DNA from: Isoetes taiwanensis
Lineage: Eukaryota; Streptophyta; Lycopodiopsida; Isoetales; Isoetaceae
Direction of reading: 5' to 3'
NCBI GenBank assembly: GCA_021234155.1
Contig: JAJEKV010000035.1
Coordinates: 8,119,891-8,183,890 of the forward strand
Length of the DNA stretch: 64,000 nt
Positions 1 to 11,510 of this stretch are shown piece by piece. The translations under genes were made by a program, and so were the position numbers. Position 1 is the first letter of the stretch; each line of letters begins with the position of its first letter. The notes beneath the pieces are model-generated. The model saw only the letters and a list, made by a program, of their open reading frames with translations. It was not told the DNA's origin and did not search any database.

Positions 1-955
1 GGACTTTTGCACCAGCTCAAGCTCTCCCAAGCACTAGCACTAATGGCGGGGCCCCCACTTGAGAACCATATAGTAAAGCAGGCTCTACAAAGCTTAGAAA
101 CAAGTGGGCTTTTAGGTGGCCAATCATGAATTTCTGCGAAAAAATTGTTTTGCATTGCATAGAGTGCTCTCCATCCGTGACCACACCAGCTTGGTAATAC
201 TTGTTCCCAAAGTGTGTTCTTCTGAAATTCTACACCAAGATACTTGTAGCTATCTACAACTTCAACTTCGTGGCTATCATAGTGCATAGTGGGAACATTG
301 TGACGAGAAGATTGAACTACCAAAAAGCTTGGTCTTTTGGAGTCTTTTCTGTGATTTTGTGTTCTCACAAAAGCTGTAAGAGCATGTAAATGTTCTTTGC
401 ATACCTTGATGGTATGTGCGGAAAAGAAACATCATCGACATACATAAGTTGCCTAATGATATAGTGTGCCAAATGTGGACCTCACGCGCCATGATTATCA
501 AGCCATTCTTCCAATTGATCAATGTACAAGCCAAAAGTGTAGGAGATAAGGGGCAACCACTGACGAACTCCAATATTGCTAGTGATTTGAGTTACGATGC
601 TGGAAAATTTAGCAAAAACCTTTCATAGAAGTAGATAATGCATTTTGAAGATCTTGTGGAACCCCAAGTGCACAAAGCGTGCCAAAAAGCTTCAGCGTGG
701 TCTTTGTATCAAAAGCGGTAAAATCCACAAAGCATATATAGAGGTCTTGTTTCAAACTTCGACTATGTTCAATAATAAAAAACATTTTCGTGCACATTTT
801 AATGTACATGTACAACTCCATTCCCACCTAGTGAAGCTCGTAGCAGTGACCATTTCAAGCACAATCACTTAGGGATGACAAAGCAATGCTTCTATTCACA
901 ACACTAAGGATGCCATAGAGGCATATGAAATGTGTGGTATGGACATCCAAGAGCG
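1..955 (-). mobile_element. LINE reverse-transcriptase fragment, cut by the window edge
   Basis: On the minus strand this is nearly collinear with the LINE copy at 21880-22840, including the RT region with the words FVDFTAFDT and ALGVPQDLQNA. It is frameshifted in several places and cannot code. Similarity to the other copy ends near position 950. The 3' part lies outside the window. Confidence 0.85.
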
Positions 956-1834
956 ATGTTAAAGATATCAAGGAAAGCGTTTACATAAATCCAACCTCCC
1001 ATCAAAAAGATCACGGGGAAAACACAATGAAGAGGTTGAGTTTGTTGACTTGAGTTTCTTTGAAGTTGCCATTGAATCGAGGTATAAGTCAAAATCTCAA
1101 GGTGATGAGAGTTCTTTGAATGTGGGTGGGCCTTACCACAGTATAAATTTATCTACCGAGGCGGGTTTCCATTTCAACTTTATGGGTATAAATTTATACC
1201 CATGCTTTACTGACTATTTCTTGTCGGAGACTTCTCTGCAAATTGGTTATGGCATGCCCTATTATTTTAAGGACCTTGTACAAAAGGTGCTTTCTGTAAC
1301 AACTTTGTAATACTATTTAATATGATTACTTAATTTGAATGCTTCCTTCTCATTAAAATGTTAAAAGAATTTATTTGCTGCTAAATTATATGTTCTTGAG
1401 CAAGTACTTTAATCAATTCTTTTTAGTTTGTGTGGCTTAACTTCTCCTTGTCTTCATATTGCTCTGGTGAGAGTATTCATGCACATTTTGCAACATAGCC
1501 TACTTCAATTGCATGTATTTTGGCAATTAAAATTCTATGGCTGTCATAAAATGTTAGTTCCCTAAGCGGCCTTTTTTTTTTTTGGTCCTATGCTTTTAGA
1601 TTATTTTTTTCTTCAAAAGTGCTATTTTCATAGCGACTTTGCAAAAATCTTATCCAAGAAACTTGAATGCCTCTATTTTTTTGCTCTTTTTAAAAAGATT
1701 CCAACATTCTTAAGGAATCTTTCAAATGCAAACTTCTTAAATAAGTCGTTTCATTTTAAACCTTGTTACTTCGATCTTTGGAACAAACGCGCCTACGATC
1801 TTAGGAACAAAGGTCTTGCCATGACATAAAAGAG
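956..1834. other. no recognisable gene
   Basis: AT-rich sequence with short reading frames only. Part of 956-1090 may belong to the 5' side of the neighbouring LINE, but I see no motif to prove it. Confidence 0.4.
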
Positions 1835-2010
1835 GAGAAAAAAATGCCTCGATGTGGAATGGAGCCCTCTGCCATCATAAAAGCGAGGAAAAACAACTCG
1901 ATGTCGGAATAGAGGCCCCTCGCCATCCATCACAAAGCGAGAGGAAAAACTCCTCCGATGCGAGAAACCGAGCCATCCGCTGCCGCCATAAAAAGCAGGA
2001 GGAAAAGATA
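1835..2010. repeat. degenerate tandem repeat, about 60-bp unit
   Basis: Three to four diverged units built on a GAGGAAAAA..CTCGATG.GGAAT.GAGCC.CTCGCCATCATAAAAGC theme. It is followed at 2036-2150 by three AGAATATTC-containing imperfect copies. Confidence 0.55.
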
Positions 2011-2149
2011 AGCCCTTAGCGATTATTGCAAAATTACTCGAGAATATTCTTCAAAAGACGAATATTCCAGAGATTATGGCAGTAATCACCCGAATATTCT
2101 GTAGGAGGAGAATATTCCAGAGGTTATGGATAATAACCTTGCTTAGATC

Positions 2150-4000
2150 GGACGGTGGAGAACGGTTAGATCTATTTAACCTGCAAGGACAAGTGGTTAA
2201 TGAACGGCACTCCTGGGTGCAGATTAGAAAAAAAGGCCCTCCAGAAAACACAGATCCAGACACATGCAAAACCAGAAATCACCATAAGTATGTGTGAGCA
2301 TAAAAACAAAACAGAATGAGCGGAGGGGGCTGAATGCATGATCTGAATGCATGATATGTCTGCTTGATGCGGAAGAGCAATAAGATCTAAGCAAAATAAT
2401 AAAACTATCAAAAATAAGGGGAATCGCCAGAACACTACAGGCGGAAAAACCAGAATGGATCATATCCCCGAGCACTTTAGAATAAGGAACGGCCAGGAAA
2501 ATCCAATATGACAAAGATAAAAGAAAAACCACCAAAGGGAGGGAAGAACAGCCGCTTCCAAGAATCAACAGGCATCCCGACAAGAACATTAGTCCGATCT
2601 ATTTATGGAACTAGAAACTAAAACCAATAGCATCTATCTCCAAATTACAGGCGGGAGCTTAGATGGGCTGTGGCGGTCACCAAAGATGGCCTGCTCAATC
2701 CAAACCAGGTGATCCACCAACGAGCAGATCTGCATAAAACCATCACCAAAACAAACCTAGAAGCGGCAATTCAAGAGTCCCAACCATCAAGCGACCCAAG
2801 CCCGATTTTTGGGTGCTCACTCGGTACAGTGCTAAGATTGCGTCCTGGCCAGCACAATTAATGCTCTGCTAAGCCACTGCCAGTACTGCGATCACAAACC
2901 TGCCATCTGCCAGAGTGACCCGGGTTTGGGTTCGCTTGCCGGTAAACAATGCCACGCAGATCCCCGCACCCGTGACGCTCCTGCTGCGTCATTTGTGCTG
3001 GTTGGCCTGGGCAAATCCGACAATCCAGCAAATCGGGTTCAGGTTGGGCGGAATTTTGGGGTTCGCTGGGGCGTAACCGGTTCGCTTATGAGCCAGTTTT
3101 CGGGAGCGATCACTTACGGGTGGATGCTTATAAAGCTACCCTTGAAAGTAATTAAAATGGAGAAACCAGTGCCGCTTTGCCATGGTACCGCTGAAACTCT
3201 TGGTGCATCACGAGGGCAAAATATATTGTCGAGGCGATTACGGATGATACGCTTTCAAAGCATGCAAGTCGTATTTAATTAAAAGTGGGACTCATTCCAT
3301 TCCCATTTTTTTTTGGAACGGTTAATTTACATAAAAGAGCACCGGGCCGAAAACTATCCTATTGAATTTTTGAATAAAACTCCGCATCAAAGCTTTGCTT
3401 TAGTTTTCCACGGTTGGCGAGTGAGAAACAAGAACAATGCAATTGAAACAAAGAAAATTCATTAAAGTTTGAAACCAAAGATCTAGTTGAAAAAGATTCT
3501 TAGTTGGATATTTTGGCTCTATTTTCTTGGGTGGGTAGACAAAAGAGATCACAAATTCAACAAAAATTAAGCAAATTGTTTACTTAATCACCAAAAATAC
3601 TAGTTTTGAGATACCTTTATATTTATAAATGGGCTCATTTACAATATATATTACGATTGGGTGAAGAGACCATAGTGGTGAATGGGCACAATGATTACCG
3701 CTCTTCACATGAGCGACCACCTAGTGCAAAGCGGCGTGGAGCTCTCTCAAGTCCGCGGAGCAACTTTGACGGGCGATAGAAATTTGTATGAGGAGTTCCT
3801 TCATGGGCGTGCTTGTATGTCCAACCGATGTCACCACCCTCTTCTCGGCACCTTTCTTCAATGAACTAGTCTTTTCATTGCTCCCAAGCATGTACTATCT
3901 GGGGTTGAGATAAGGGCGCAAGTGAACAAAATCAGAGTTAGTCAAGTGATGCTACGGGCAAAAAAATAAAATAAAAGACAATTCTTAGGCCATTTTTGAA
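2150..4000. other. no recognisable gene
   Basis: Short open frames on both strands show no family motif. Base composition rises to near 50 percent GC between 2650 and 3240, which may mark an old insertion of unknown type. Confidence 0.35.
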
Positions 4001-4007
4001 AATACGG

Positions 4008-4665
4008 GAGAGCCTTTCTCGACCGCGAGTGAGAAAGGTAGCCTCGAGAAGGAAAAAACAGGGAAACAAAGGTCTTTCTCGAAAGATCGAGAAAGGCGTC
4101 AGTTCAAAAAACCAGGGTATAGAGTCGGAGCGTCTTTCTCACCATGAGTCGAAAAGGCAGCTCAAAAGCAAAAAAAAAACGCAGGTTTTAGGGGGTGAGG
4201 AAAGGCCTTTCTCGACTTCGCGAGTCGAAAAAGGCCAGCAAAAAGCAGGTTTTAGGGGAATAGGCTTTTTCGAGTCGAAAGGAAAACCAAAGCTTAAAAC
4301 GCAGTTTTTTTGAGAAGGCCTTTCTCGACTCTGAAGTCGAAAGGCAAAGCCAAAAAGCAGTTAAAGGGGTGAAGGCCTTTCTCGATCACGAAGCCGAAGA
4401 AAGGTAGTTCAAGCGAAAAACACGGGTTTTAGGGGGGGCCTTTTTTCATGAGTCGAGAAAGGCGCTCAAAAGTGAAAAAACGAGGTTTGAGGGCCTTTCG
4501 ATTTCGCCGAGCGGGGAAAGGCACTCGACTAAAAAGGCAATTTCAAAGGGCGGAGATTATTTTTGTGCAGGAGGCCCTTTTCGACTTCGAAAGTCGAAAG
4601 AGCCTCAGAAACCCCTTTCGACTTGTGAGTCGAGAAAGGCAGCTCAAAGTGCAAAATGCAGTTCT
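4008..4665. repeat. tandem array of hairpin-forming units (satellite-like)
   Basis: About ten diverged units of roughly 55-70 bp. Each contains a palindrome of the form CCTTTCTCGACT...AGTCGAGAAAGG followed by CAGCTCAAAA..AAAA..CAGGTTTTAGGGG. The palindromic arms are kept across units even where the spacer differs. No coding function is seen. Confidence 0.75.
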
Positions 4666-4689
4666 AAGCCCTTCAAACATCATATTACT

Positions 4690-6740
4690 ATACGTTTATT
4701 CACATGTGATCAAACATACAACAAATGTGGCTTAACCTACTTGCCTACAAACATAGTTTCTACCTCAATATCATAAAGTGCAAATCATTATTAGTTGCAC
4801 CATATCCTATGTATTTTCCAAGTGCACACTATACCTATGCATTTTTTTTCATGTATCGTAGACCCAAAATAGAATCCCCATTTCCCTTTTTTTTTTTAGT
4901 ATATCAATGTTTTCTAATAAACACAATATCTTATCCTATATATTTCCTAATAAATACAATATCTTATGTATTTCCTAAATGCACACCATAACTATGCATT
5001 TTTCTATGTATAGGTAGATAAAAATAGTCAACCCCCTCCTAGTATATCAATGTTTTGGCTTAAACATTGAAAAAATGTGCCTTGAAAATGTGCCCCTATA
5101 ATGGCAACATAATGTGCACAATGTGTGAAATTGAGGCGTATAAATAGGCGATCAATTTATTTAATAATATTTTAATTCTTCATGTGGCCTTAGAAAAAAT
5201 AACCCATTGGCCACGCTTATGTAAAATTTTTTTCTTATATACACCCTATTATTCCACTTTTTCCTCCCACCCATGTTTTAAGTTTGAAATTTGGAAATTG
5301 AAAAAGAGGGGAGATTTGGTACATACCTTTGAATTGAAGAGATTTGGTACACTTATGAAATTGTGGCTATGGCTTTAACTCCCAAGATCGTGGCTATGGC
5401 GAACTCCCCAAGATCGTGGCTATGGTACGGAAGCCGAAGCTAACAACCATTTCTTCTCCGCGATCACGGGCAGGATCACGGATTTGTTTTCAAGAAGCGG
5501 GCCCGTCATTTTGAGTTGTTTTCATATGCGGATTTCAGGATGCGTAACCGTCATGCGAGCTTCAAGTTAAGGCCCTTCCATTCCTTCACGGTAGCTTCCA
5601 TTTCCTTCATTCTTTCCATCCATTCCATTCCTTCCATTCCTTCCATTCTTTTAAACTTCCTCGGCACCTTGCTTTGAAAATGTAGCCGAGAACCAGGATC
5701 TTCTTCGCAGTCTTTGCAAAAGCGGGGCGAAAGCTTCAATCCGCATGGCAAGAGGTAGCCCCCAGTAGATCGAGCCAAGCTTTTGGGGCGTTTTTCTGCC
5801 CCCATATCAGATGCGGATTTGCCTTCAAGAAATGCAAAATGCCAAAAAATTTAAAAACTCCTCTTCCTCTTGTTGTTTCCTACTCGGCCAAAATTTTGTT
5901 TTACGCCCCTCGGCTCCATCTCCAGGCTCTAAGAAAGCTTCCCAAGCTGCGTCCCATATATGTTTTCATCATATTTCTTCCAAACCGCCCGGCTACTTCC
6001 GGCTCCCAACTCGGAGGCTTCGCTTAGGCTACTTCCCCCAACCTCGACAAAACTCTAAAAGAAGGAGGCTCTAGGGGTTCAAGCATGCCTCGAGAGGCAA
6101 GAACACTGGGCCCAGAGTATGAAATAACCCAAAAAAGGCACCTTTATGAGCTTGAACCTTGTCTTTTCTAATAATCCTCTCGATTCTTGCGGTCCCGGGT
6201 TCTTGCCTTTAATCCACAAAAGATGCACTGGGTGATAAGGGAGGGTTTCTAAAAATGCATTTTTCATAGGAAAATCAAACGATTGCTCCCTTTTCTCTTA
6301 AACTCGCTATTGCCTCCATCCGAAAGTCCGCATATATGCATGCAATAACAGAGGATTGCAAAATGATTGAGCAGAGTAGAAGCAAGGGATTAGCCTATAC
6401 TTTCCTTCGGCTTCTTTGTTTAGTCTCCCGCTAAACAAAGACGGCTTAATTTATGGGTTGGTCCTTATTTAAGAAATAAGCCCTCTTTAGCTATCGAAAA
6501 GCTCTTTGTGTACTATGGGTCTAAAAACTATGACAACGGAGATGTAATTCTTGAAGGCGAGAGCGATCTTTGAGAGCTCTCTCAATTAATTGAGCGAGGT
6601 TTTCCAATTTGTTTTTCAATTCTCGACTCGGTGATGTCGAGGAAGAGAAGAGAATAGTTAATTATTTATTGTTTATAATTAATTAATTATATTATTAAGT
6701 GATTTAATTATATTATTTAATTAATTACATTTATTAATTG
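4690..6740. other. AT-rich intergenic stretch with minor repeats
   Basis: Contains a (TTCCAT)-like run at 5576-5650, direct repeats of CAAGATCGTGGCTATGG at 5381-5425, and an AT-rich stretch of ATTAATTA-type sequence at 6655-6745. No gene recognised. Confidence 0.4.
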
Positions 6741-6762
6741 TTAAATGGTTGTTAGCTATAAA

Positions 6763-7118
6763 GACCCTCCTCCCTCCTTCTTTTTGTCATGTTCCCCTTT
6801 GCCTCTTTGCTCTTCCCTTTGCCTCTTTGCTCTCGCCTTTGCCCCTCCTCCTCCTCCTCCCCATGTGTACCCCTCCCCTCCCCTTTGCCCTTCCCCCTCC
6901 CCCTTCCCCGCCTCCCATTTTGCTCTCCCCTCCCCTTTTGCCCTTTTTGCCTTTCCCTCCCTCCTCCCTCCCTGTCTCCCCTTCCTTCTACTCTTCTTTC
7001 TCCACCTTCTCAGCCCCCCCCTTTTGAACTTCCTCCCTCCCCTTCTTCCTCTTATCCCTTCCATTACTTCTCCTCAACTTCTCCCCAACTTCTCCCCTTC
7101 CCTTCCCCTCCCACGATC
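6763..7118. repeat. long polypyrimidine tract
   Basis: About 355 bp almost purely C and T on the plus strand, rich in CCCTCC, CCTTTGC and TTCTCC runs, so polypurine on the minus strand. The reading frames across it are composition artefacts (Pro/Ser/Leu-rich on one strand, Arg/Gly/Lys-rich on the other). Confidence 0.8.
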
Positions 7119-7119
7119 T

Positions 7120-9040
7120 AACAACAATTCAATGTAAAAAATTTGTCCCATTTTCGGTCCCGAGTCCCAAAATTGAGATTTGTCCCACTTTTAATTAAAT
7201 AATGACTTATGCATAGCCTTAAACGATTTGCTCTTTAAGAAAGGTGTAGATATTGGATGCATAGACATGGTAGCATCAGCTTCTCTACGCATCTGAGTTG
7301 AAACACAACACGCATGCCAGGGAGTCGAGAGCAAAAGGATATCTGACCACAAGACCATGGGTCCACGTGAAAACTTAGAATTATCCTAGCGGGGCCTGCG
7401 CCTCTAGATTCATGCTTCAACCATCGATTTGCACATAAAGCTCTAAATAGAAAGATCATAAAAGTAGACATGTAAGTATCGATTCGAGAGATGAAAAGCT
7501 CATCTTTGAAAAAAGGACAAAGCTAAAAATGGCTTGGTATGAAGTTAAAAATGTCTCATAGCCAAGAAGAGATCAAACTCTAGGCATAATAGGAAAAGGA
7601 AATAAAAAATCCAATGCATGAATTCGGATCTGAGCTGAATCTGCTAAATCACGGTCCTAGGATCTACAGGCCAAATCTGCTAAATTATGCTCTAAGGCTG
7701 ATTAAGTTAGAAGACTAGAGCTAGAGAAAAAACAACCGTCTTTTTGCTTTCTCGACAAGGCTTAGACATGGAGGCATTACAGAAGGTGGCACTACCCATT
7801 CTAGGGCGAAATGCATTGAAGCGATTTGGGTCCGGATCGGGAAGGAAGATTAGCTAGCAATTGGCGATTTTTAGGAAGAGGATAGCCAGATCTCTGGGGC
7901 TTCCGTTACGGCGGTAGATGGATTAGGTGTTCCGCGGATCCATCACGTGGGACTAAGGAACAAATCGACCTAGTAACTTAATAATTTTTAGCCACTTAAC
8001 AAGATAGATGAAATTTTAACGACCACTAGCTTGAACCACAAGCTGGACACCAAATATATACGTTGTTACCGTTGTAGCACAGGGCTCAGCAAAAGAAAAT
8101 GGATTGTACAAATATAAAAAGCCAGGGACAATAAAAGAAAAATTTGTCAATGATTATGCAACAAAGCAACAGCGGAGGATTTGGCAAGACATCATGTTTT
8201 CGGATTTAGAATGAGTAAGAAAAAAGCAATGTCCAGGAAACTATTCACAAACTCTATTTAGCATCACAATGGATAAATGGATCTAAGTAAAATTCATGAT
8301 GCTTATGAGACAATTTCATGAGCAGTAGATGATAATCATGAGGCAAAACGAAATGGTACAAGAAGAAACAAACCATGAGGCAAAACGAAATGGTACAAGA
8401 AGAAACAAAAACTCAGAGAGAAGCAGAGAACGGAAGCAAGAGCAAAAAAGAGAACAATCTTTTAGAAACAAACATGAAAAGCAAAGGACCATCTTCTAGA
8501 AGCGAGAATGAAAAAGCAACCCATCTACAATCCATCTACAAACTCACAATTTGCTAAATGAAAAGCCTACGATTTAAGCAACCCATCTACAAACTACAAA
8601 CACAAAAAGTAGGAAAGGCAAAACACAAAAAGATGGGCGGCTCAAGAGGAAGGCCGATGATGAAACCTAGAACCGATGAGATATATAATCAAAAAAATAT
8701 CTTATGGAAAAATAGATGTTCCAAAAAAGGCCGTGTTCTTAAAGAATGATGGTTCTATGTTGCCATAGAACCATTTGCATTATAATGAGTAGGAATGTTA
8801 CTAGCATCCATGTGGTGCTATCAGTTTTTTATGCTCATTAAATAGGCCCTGAGATGGGCAAGAGCATCAAGAGAGTTTTATTTATGAACATGCAATAAGG
8901 TTCCCAAATGATTATTTCGATTTTTGGTGGGGGAAAGAAAAAAGAAAAATTGAAAAAATGCCTTGGTTAACCATTGGCATGGTTGTTTGGGGAGGGTTTT
9001 GGAACCATTGGAAATTTTTTTGTTTTAAACCATTGTTTTT
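7120..9040. other. no recognisable gene; one short tandem duplication
   Basis: At about 8337-8410 a 37-bp segment containing GAGGCAAAACGAAATGGTAC is present twice in tandem. The rest shows no family motif. Confidence 0.4.
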
Positions 9041-9042
9041 TA

Positions 9043-9415
9043 AATTTAGGGTTCTAATTTAGGGTTCTAATTTAGGGTTCTAATTTAGGGTTCTAATTTA
9101 GGGTTCTAATTTAGGGTTCTAATTTAGGGTTCTAATTTAGGGTTCTAATTTGGGGTTCTAATTTGGGGTTCTAATTTAGGGTTCTAATTTGGGGTTCTAA
9201 TTTAGGGTTCTAATTTGGGGTTCTAATTTGGGGGTTCTAATTTAGTGTTTTAGGCGTTGAGAATGGCCCATTTTTTGATGCATTGGATGAAGCGGCATGC
9301 GGGAAGGAACATCTTAGAGCTGCAAGTTTCATTAAAAATGTTTATGATATTCTTGAGGAATGCTTTGCTATGGACGATGAGCGTGAAAGTCTCCAACGTG
9401 AGCGACGTGTTTTGA
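9043..9415 (+). repeat. telomere-like 13-bp array plus shared 3' flank, copy 1
   Basis: About 15 units of TTTAGGGTTCTAA, several with TTTGGGG variants, from 9043 to 9245, followed by a unique segment beginning TTTAGTGTTTTAGGCGTTGAG. The unit contains the plant telomere heptamer TTTAGGG plus TTCTAA. Confidence 0.8.
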
Positions 9416-9765
9416 GATGAACGTTTCGTGCTCTTTTATCAATCGAAACCTTAAAGGATTGACTATGCTCTTGGTGTTTTGCTATGGAGAGTGGCCAACT
9501 AAATAAAAGAATTTATATGGATTTTTTCTCAAATAAAAAAGCACATACATTTGTGCATGAGCAAATTACATTTTAAGTTGTCTCTTATGCTTTATGTTTT
9601 ATGATTTTCTTATATGAAATTATTTAATTAAAAAAAAACAGAAAAACACACCAAAAAAACACACCAAAAAAAAAATAAACACACCAAAAAAAATTTTTAT
9701 ACACACCAAAAAAAATTTTTACATTAAATTTTTATCTTTTTTTTTTTTTTCAAAAGTTTGTTTTA

Positions 9766-10075
9766 AATTTAGGGTTCTAATTTAGGGTTCTAATTTAGGG
9801 TTCTAAAGGGTTCTAATTTATGGTTCTAATTTAGGGTTCTAATTTAGGGTTCTAATTTAGGGTTCTAATTTAGGGTTCTAATTTGGGGTTCTAATTTAGG
9901 GTTCTAATTTGGGGTTCTAAAAATTTGGGGTTCTAATTTGGGGTTCTAATTTAGTGTTTTTAGGCGTTGAGAATGGCCCATTTTTTGAAAATGGCGAAGC
10001 ATGAAGGAACATCTAGAGCTGCAAGTTTCATTAAAAATGTTTATGATATTCTAATCCAAGCGTGAAAGTCTCCTC
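9766..10075 (+). repeat. telomere-like 13-bp array plus shared 3' flank, copy 2
   Basis: A second array of the same 13-bp unit (9766-9955), followed by the same GGCGTTGAGAATGGCCCATT flank as copy 1 and then the same words for about 100 bp (CTGCAAGTTTCATTAAAAAT). Array and flank were therefore duplicated together. Confidence 0.8.
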
Positions 10076-10079
10076 GATG

Positions 10080-11320
10080 CGGTGTTGACTGCTATAGTAT
10101 ATACTAATTATGTGACTCATGTATCATTATTCTAAAGGGAGCTTCACCTTTTTTGCTCCAAGCTAGACATTTAAAATGCACATGGACATTGTTGATTCGT
10201 TGTTGCCTATACATTTGTTCTTCCAACAGGTATAATGCTAGAGAGATTTATATTTATTTATGATCATGTCAAAAACAAGCAATCATGAAGATATGTAGCT
10301 TAAATAATCATGGATATTGCTATCCTCACTGTTCATCTACTTGATTCTATCATTGCTCTCTTTTATTCAATGTACGTACGCAATGTGAACAATTGAGCTA
10401 AGAACTGGGTGACTTATAAGCATTTTACCATGATGCTTGGATATAATGGACCTTAATGTCTAGCAATGTTGCTGAAAGGTCATACTTGCACTCTGCATGG
10501 GTCAATATTGCCATGGTCTTATGGATTAGTGGAAAACATATAAAGAATTTGACTTCAATCCTCTTGGACTAGGTTCAAAGCTTTATAAGTGCTTTAGTCA
10601 TGCTAGAATGTATTGGCAAGCCATACAAAATTTCGTATTATGATATTGGTCTATGGTCATTACTTTTTATATCTTAAGCAATGGCATTGTTAGACATTGT
10701 TACACACCTCTTTATTTTCTATTATTAATGAATATGTCTATACTACCGATACAGATGTTTTCTACTTTGTTCATCAATCTCTACACAATTTCCATAACTC
10801 TGAAAGAGCCATTTTTTTTTAAGTTAACAAAACCATTACATCTGACACTTTTAAATTAAATCCCCCTTGAAACACTCTTTGGCTTGGGTGCATATTCACC
10901 GGAGGGTGACGTAGGGCAACGAGTCCCCTTTTGTGCTCCCTAAAACTATATAATAACGCGGTACCAAATCAACATCATTTAGTACATTGCCACAAACTTT
11001 TTCGTATTTTACAACTCTCATTATATAGTATAATCAAACTTGTACAAGCATACCCCACAAATGAGGATCAGTATCTATGGTTTAAATCGAGGAATAACTT
11101 GATAATATGCCCATTCAACATCTCTCGATGCTGAAGTCCCGGGTGTGAATATGCACCCATGAGAATAACAAACTCTGTGAACGCATAGTTTCTCATGATG
11201 GTTCTGATAATATAGGTGTTAAAATATCTGGTACAATGAGACACCAGAAACTTCTCCTTGATGTAGTCTGATCCCATTGATGTTGCAAGGAGCAGGTAGA
11301 CCAAACTAGTTTAAATTTAA
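10080..11320. other. no recognisable gene
   Basis: AT-rich. One minus-strand frame at 11068-11304 (RNYAFTEFVILMGAYSHPG) looks more protein-like than its surroundings, but I cannot assign it to a family. Confidence 0.3.
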
Positions 11321-11329
11321 AGTTTTGGA

Positions 11330-11510
11330 AGTGTTAAAAGAATTTTTATACTCCTCTTGTCTGGGGATTGGTTTAAGAATGTCCAACTTGACGAAGACTT
11401 TAGGAGCTCTCTCAGGGATCAGCTTGCATCGAATATATTCCCCAATCTCCTGGAAGAGATTTATAAAAATGTCTTTTTGTCAAAACGTATGTTCATATCT
11501 AGACCGATGT
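11330..11510 (-). mobile_element. possible LINE ORF1 (DUF4283-type) fragment
   Basis: The minus strand reads IGEYIRCKLIPERAPKVFVK then LDILKPIPRQ. This resembles the IG.YI......R..VFVKLDL.KPIP region before the CCHC knuckle in plant L1-type ORF1 proteins. The knuckle itself is not found nearby, so it is only a remnant. Confidence 0.4.

Noticed and set aside
2224-2589. 121-codon minus-strand frame
   Set aside because: Hydrophobic composition but no domain, no splice context, and overlapping frames of similar length on both strands; treated as chance.
6745-7137. Long Pro/Ser/Leu-rich frames and an antisense Arg/Gly-rich frame
   Set aside because: They follow from the polypyrimidine composition, which leaves few stops in any frame.
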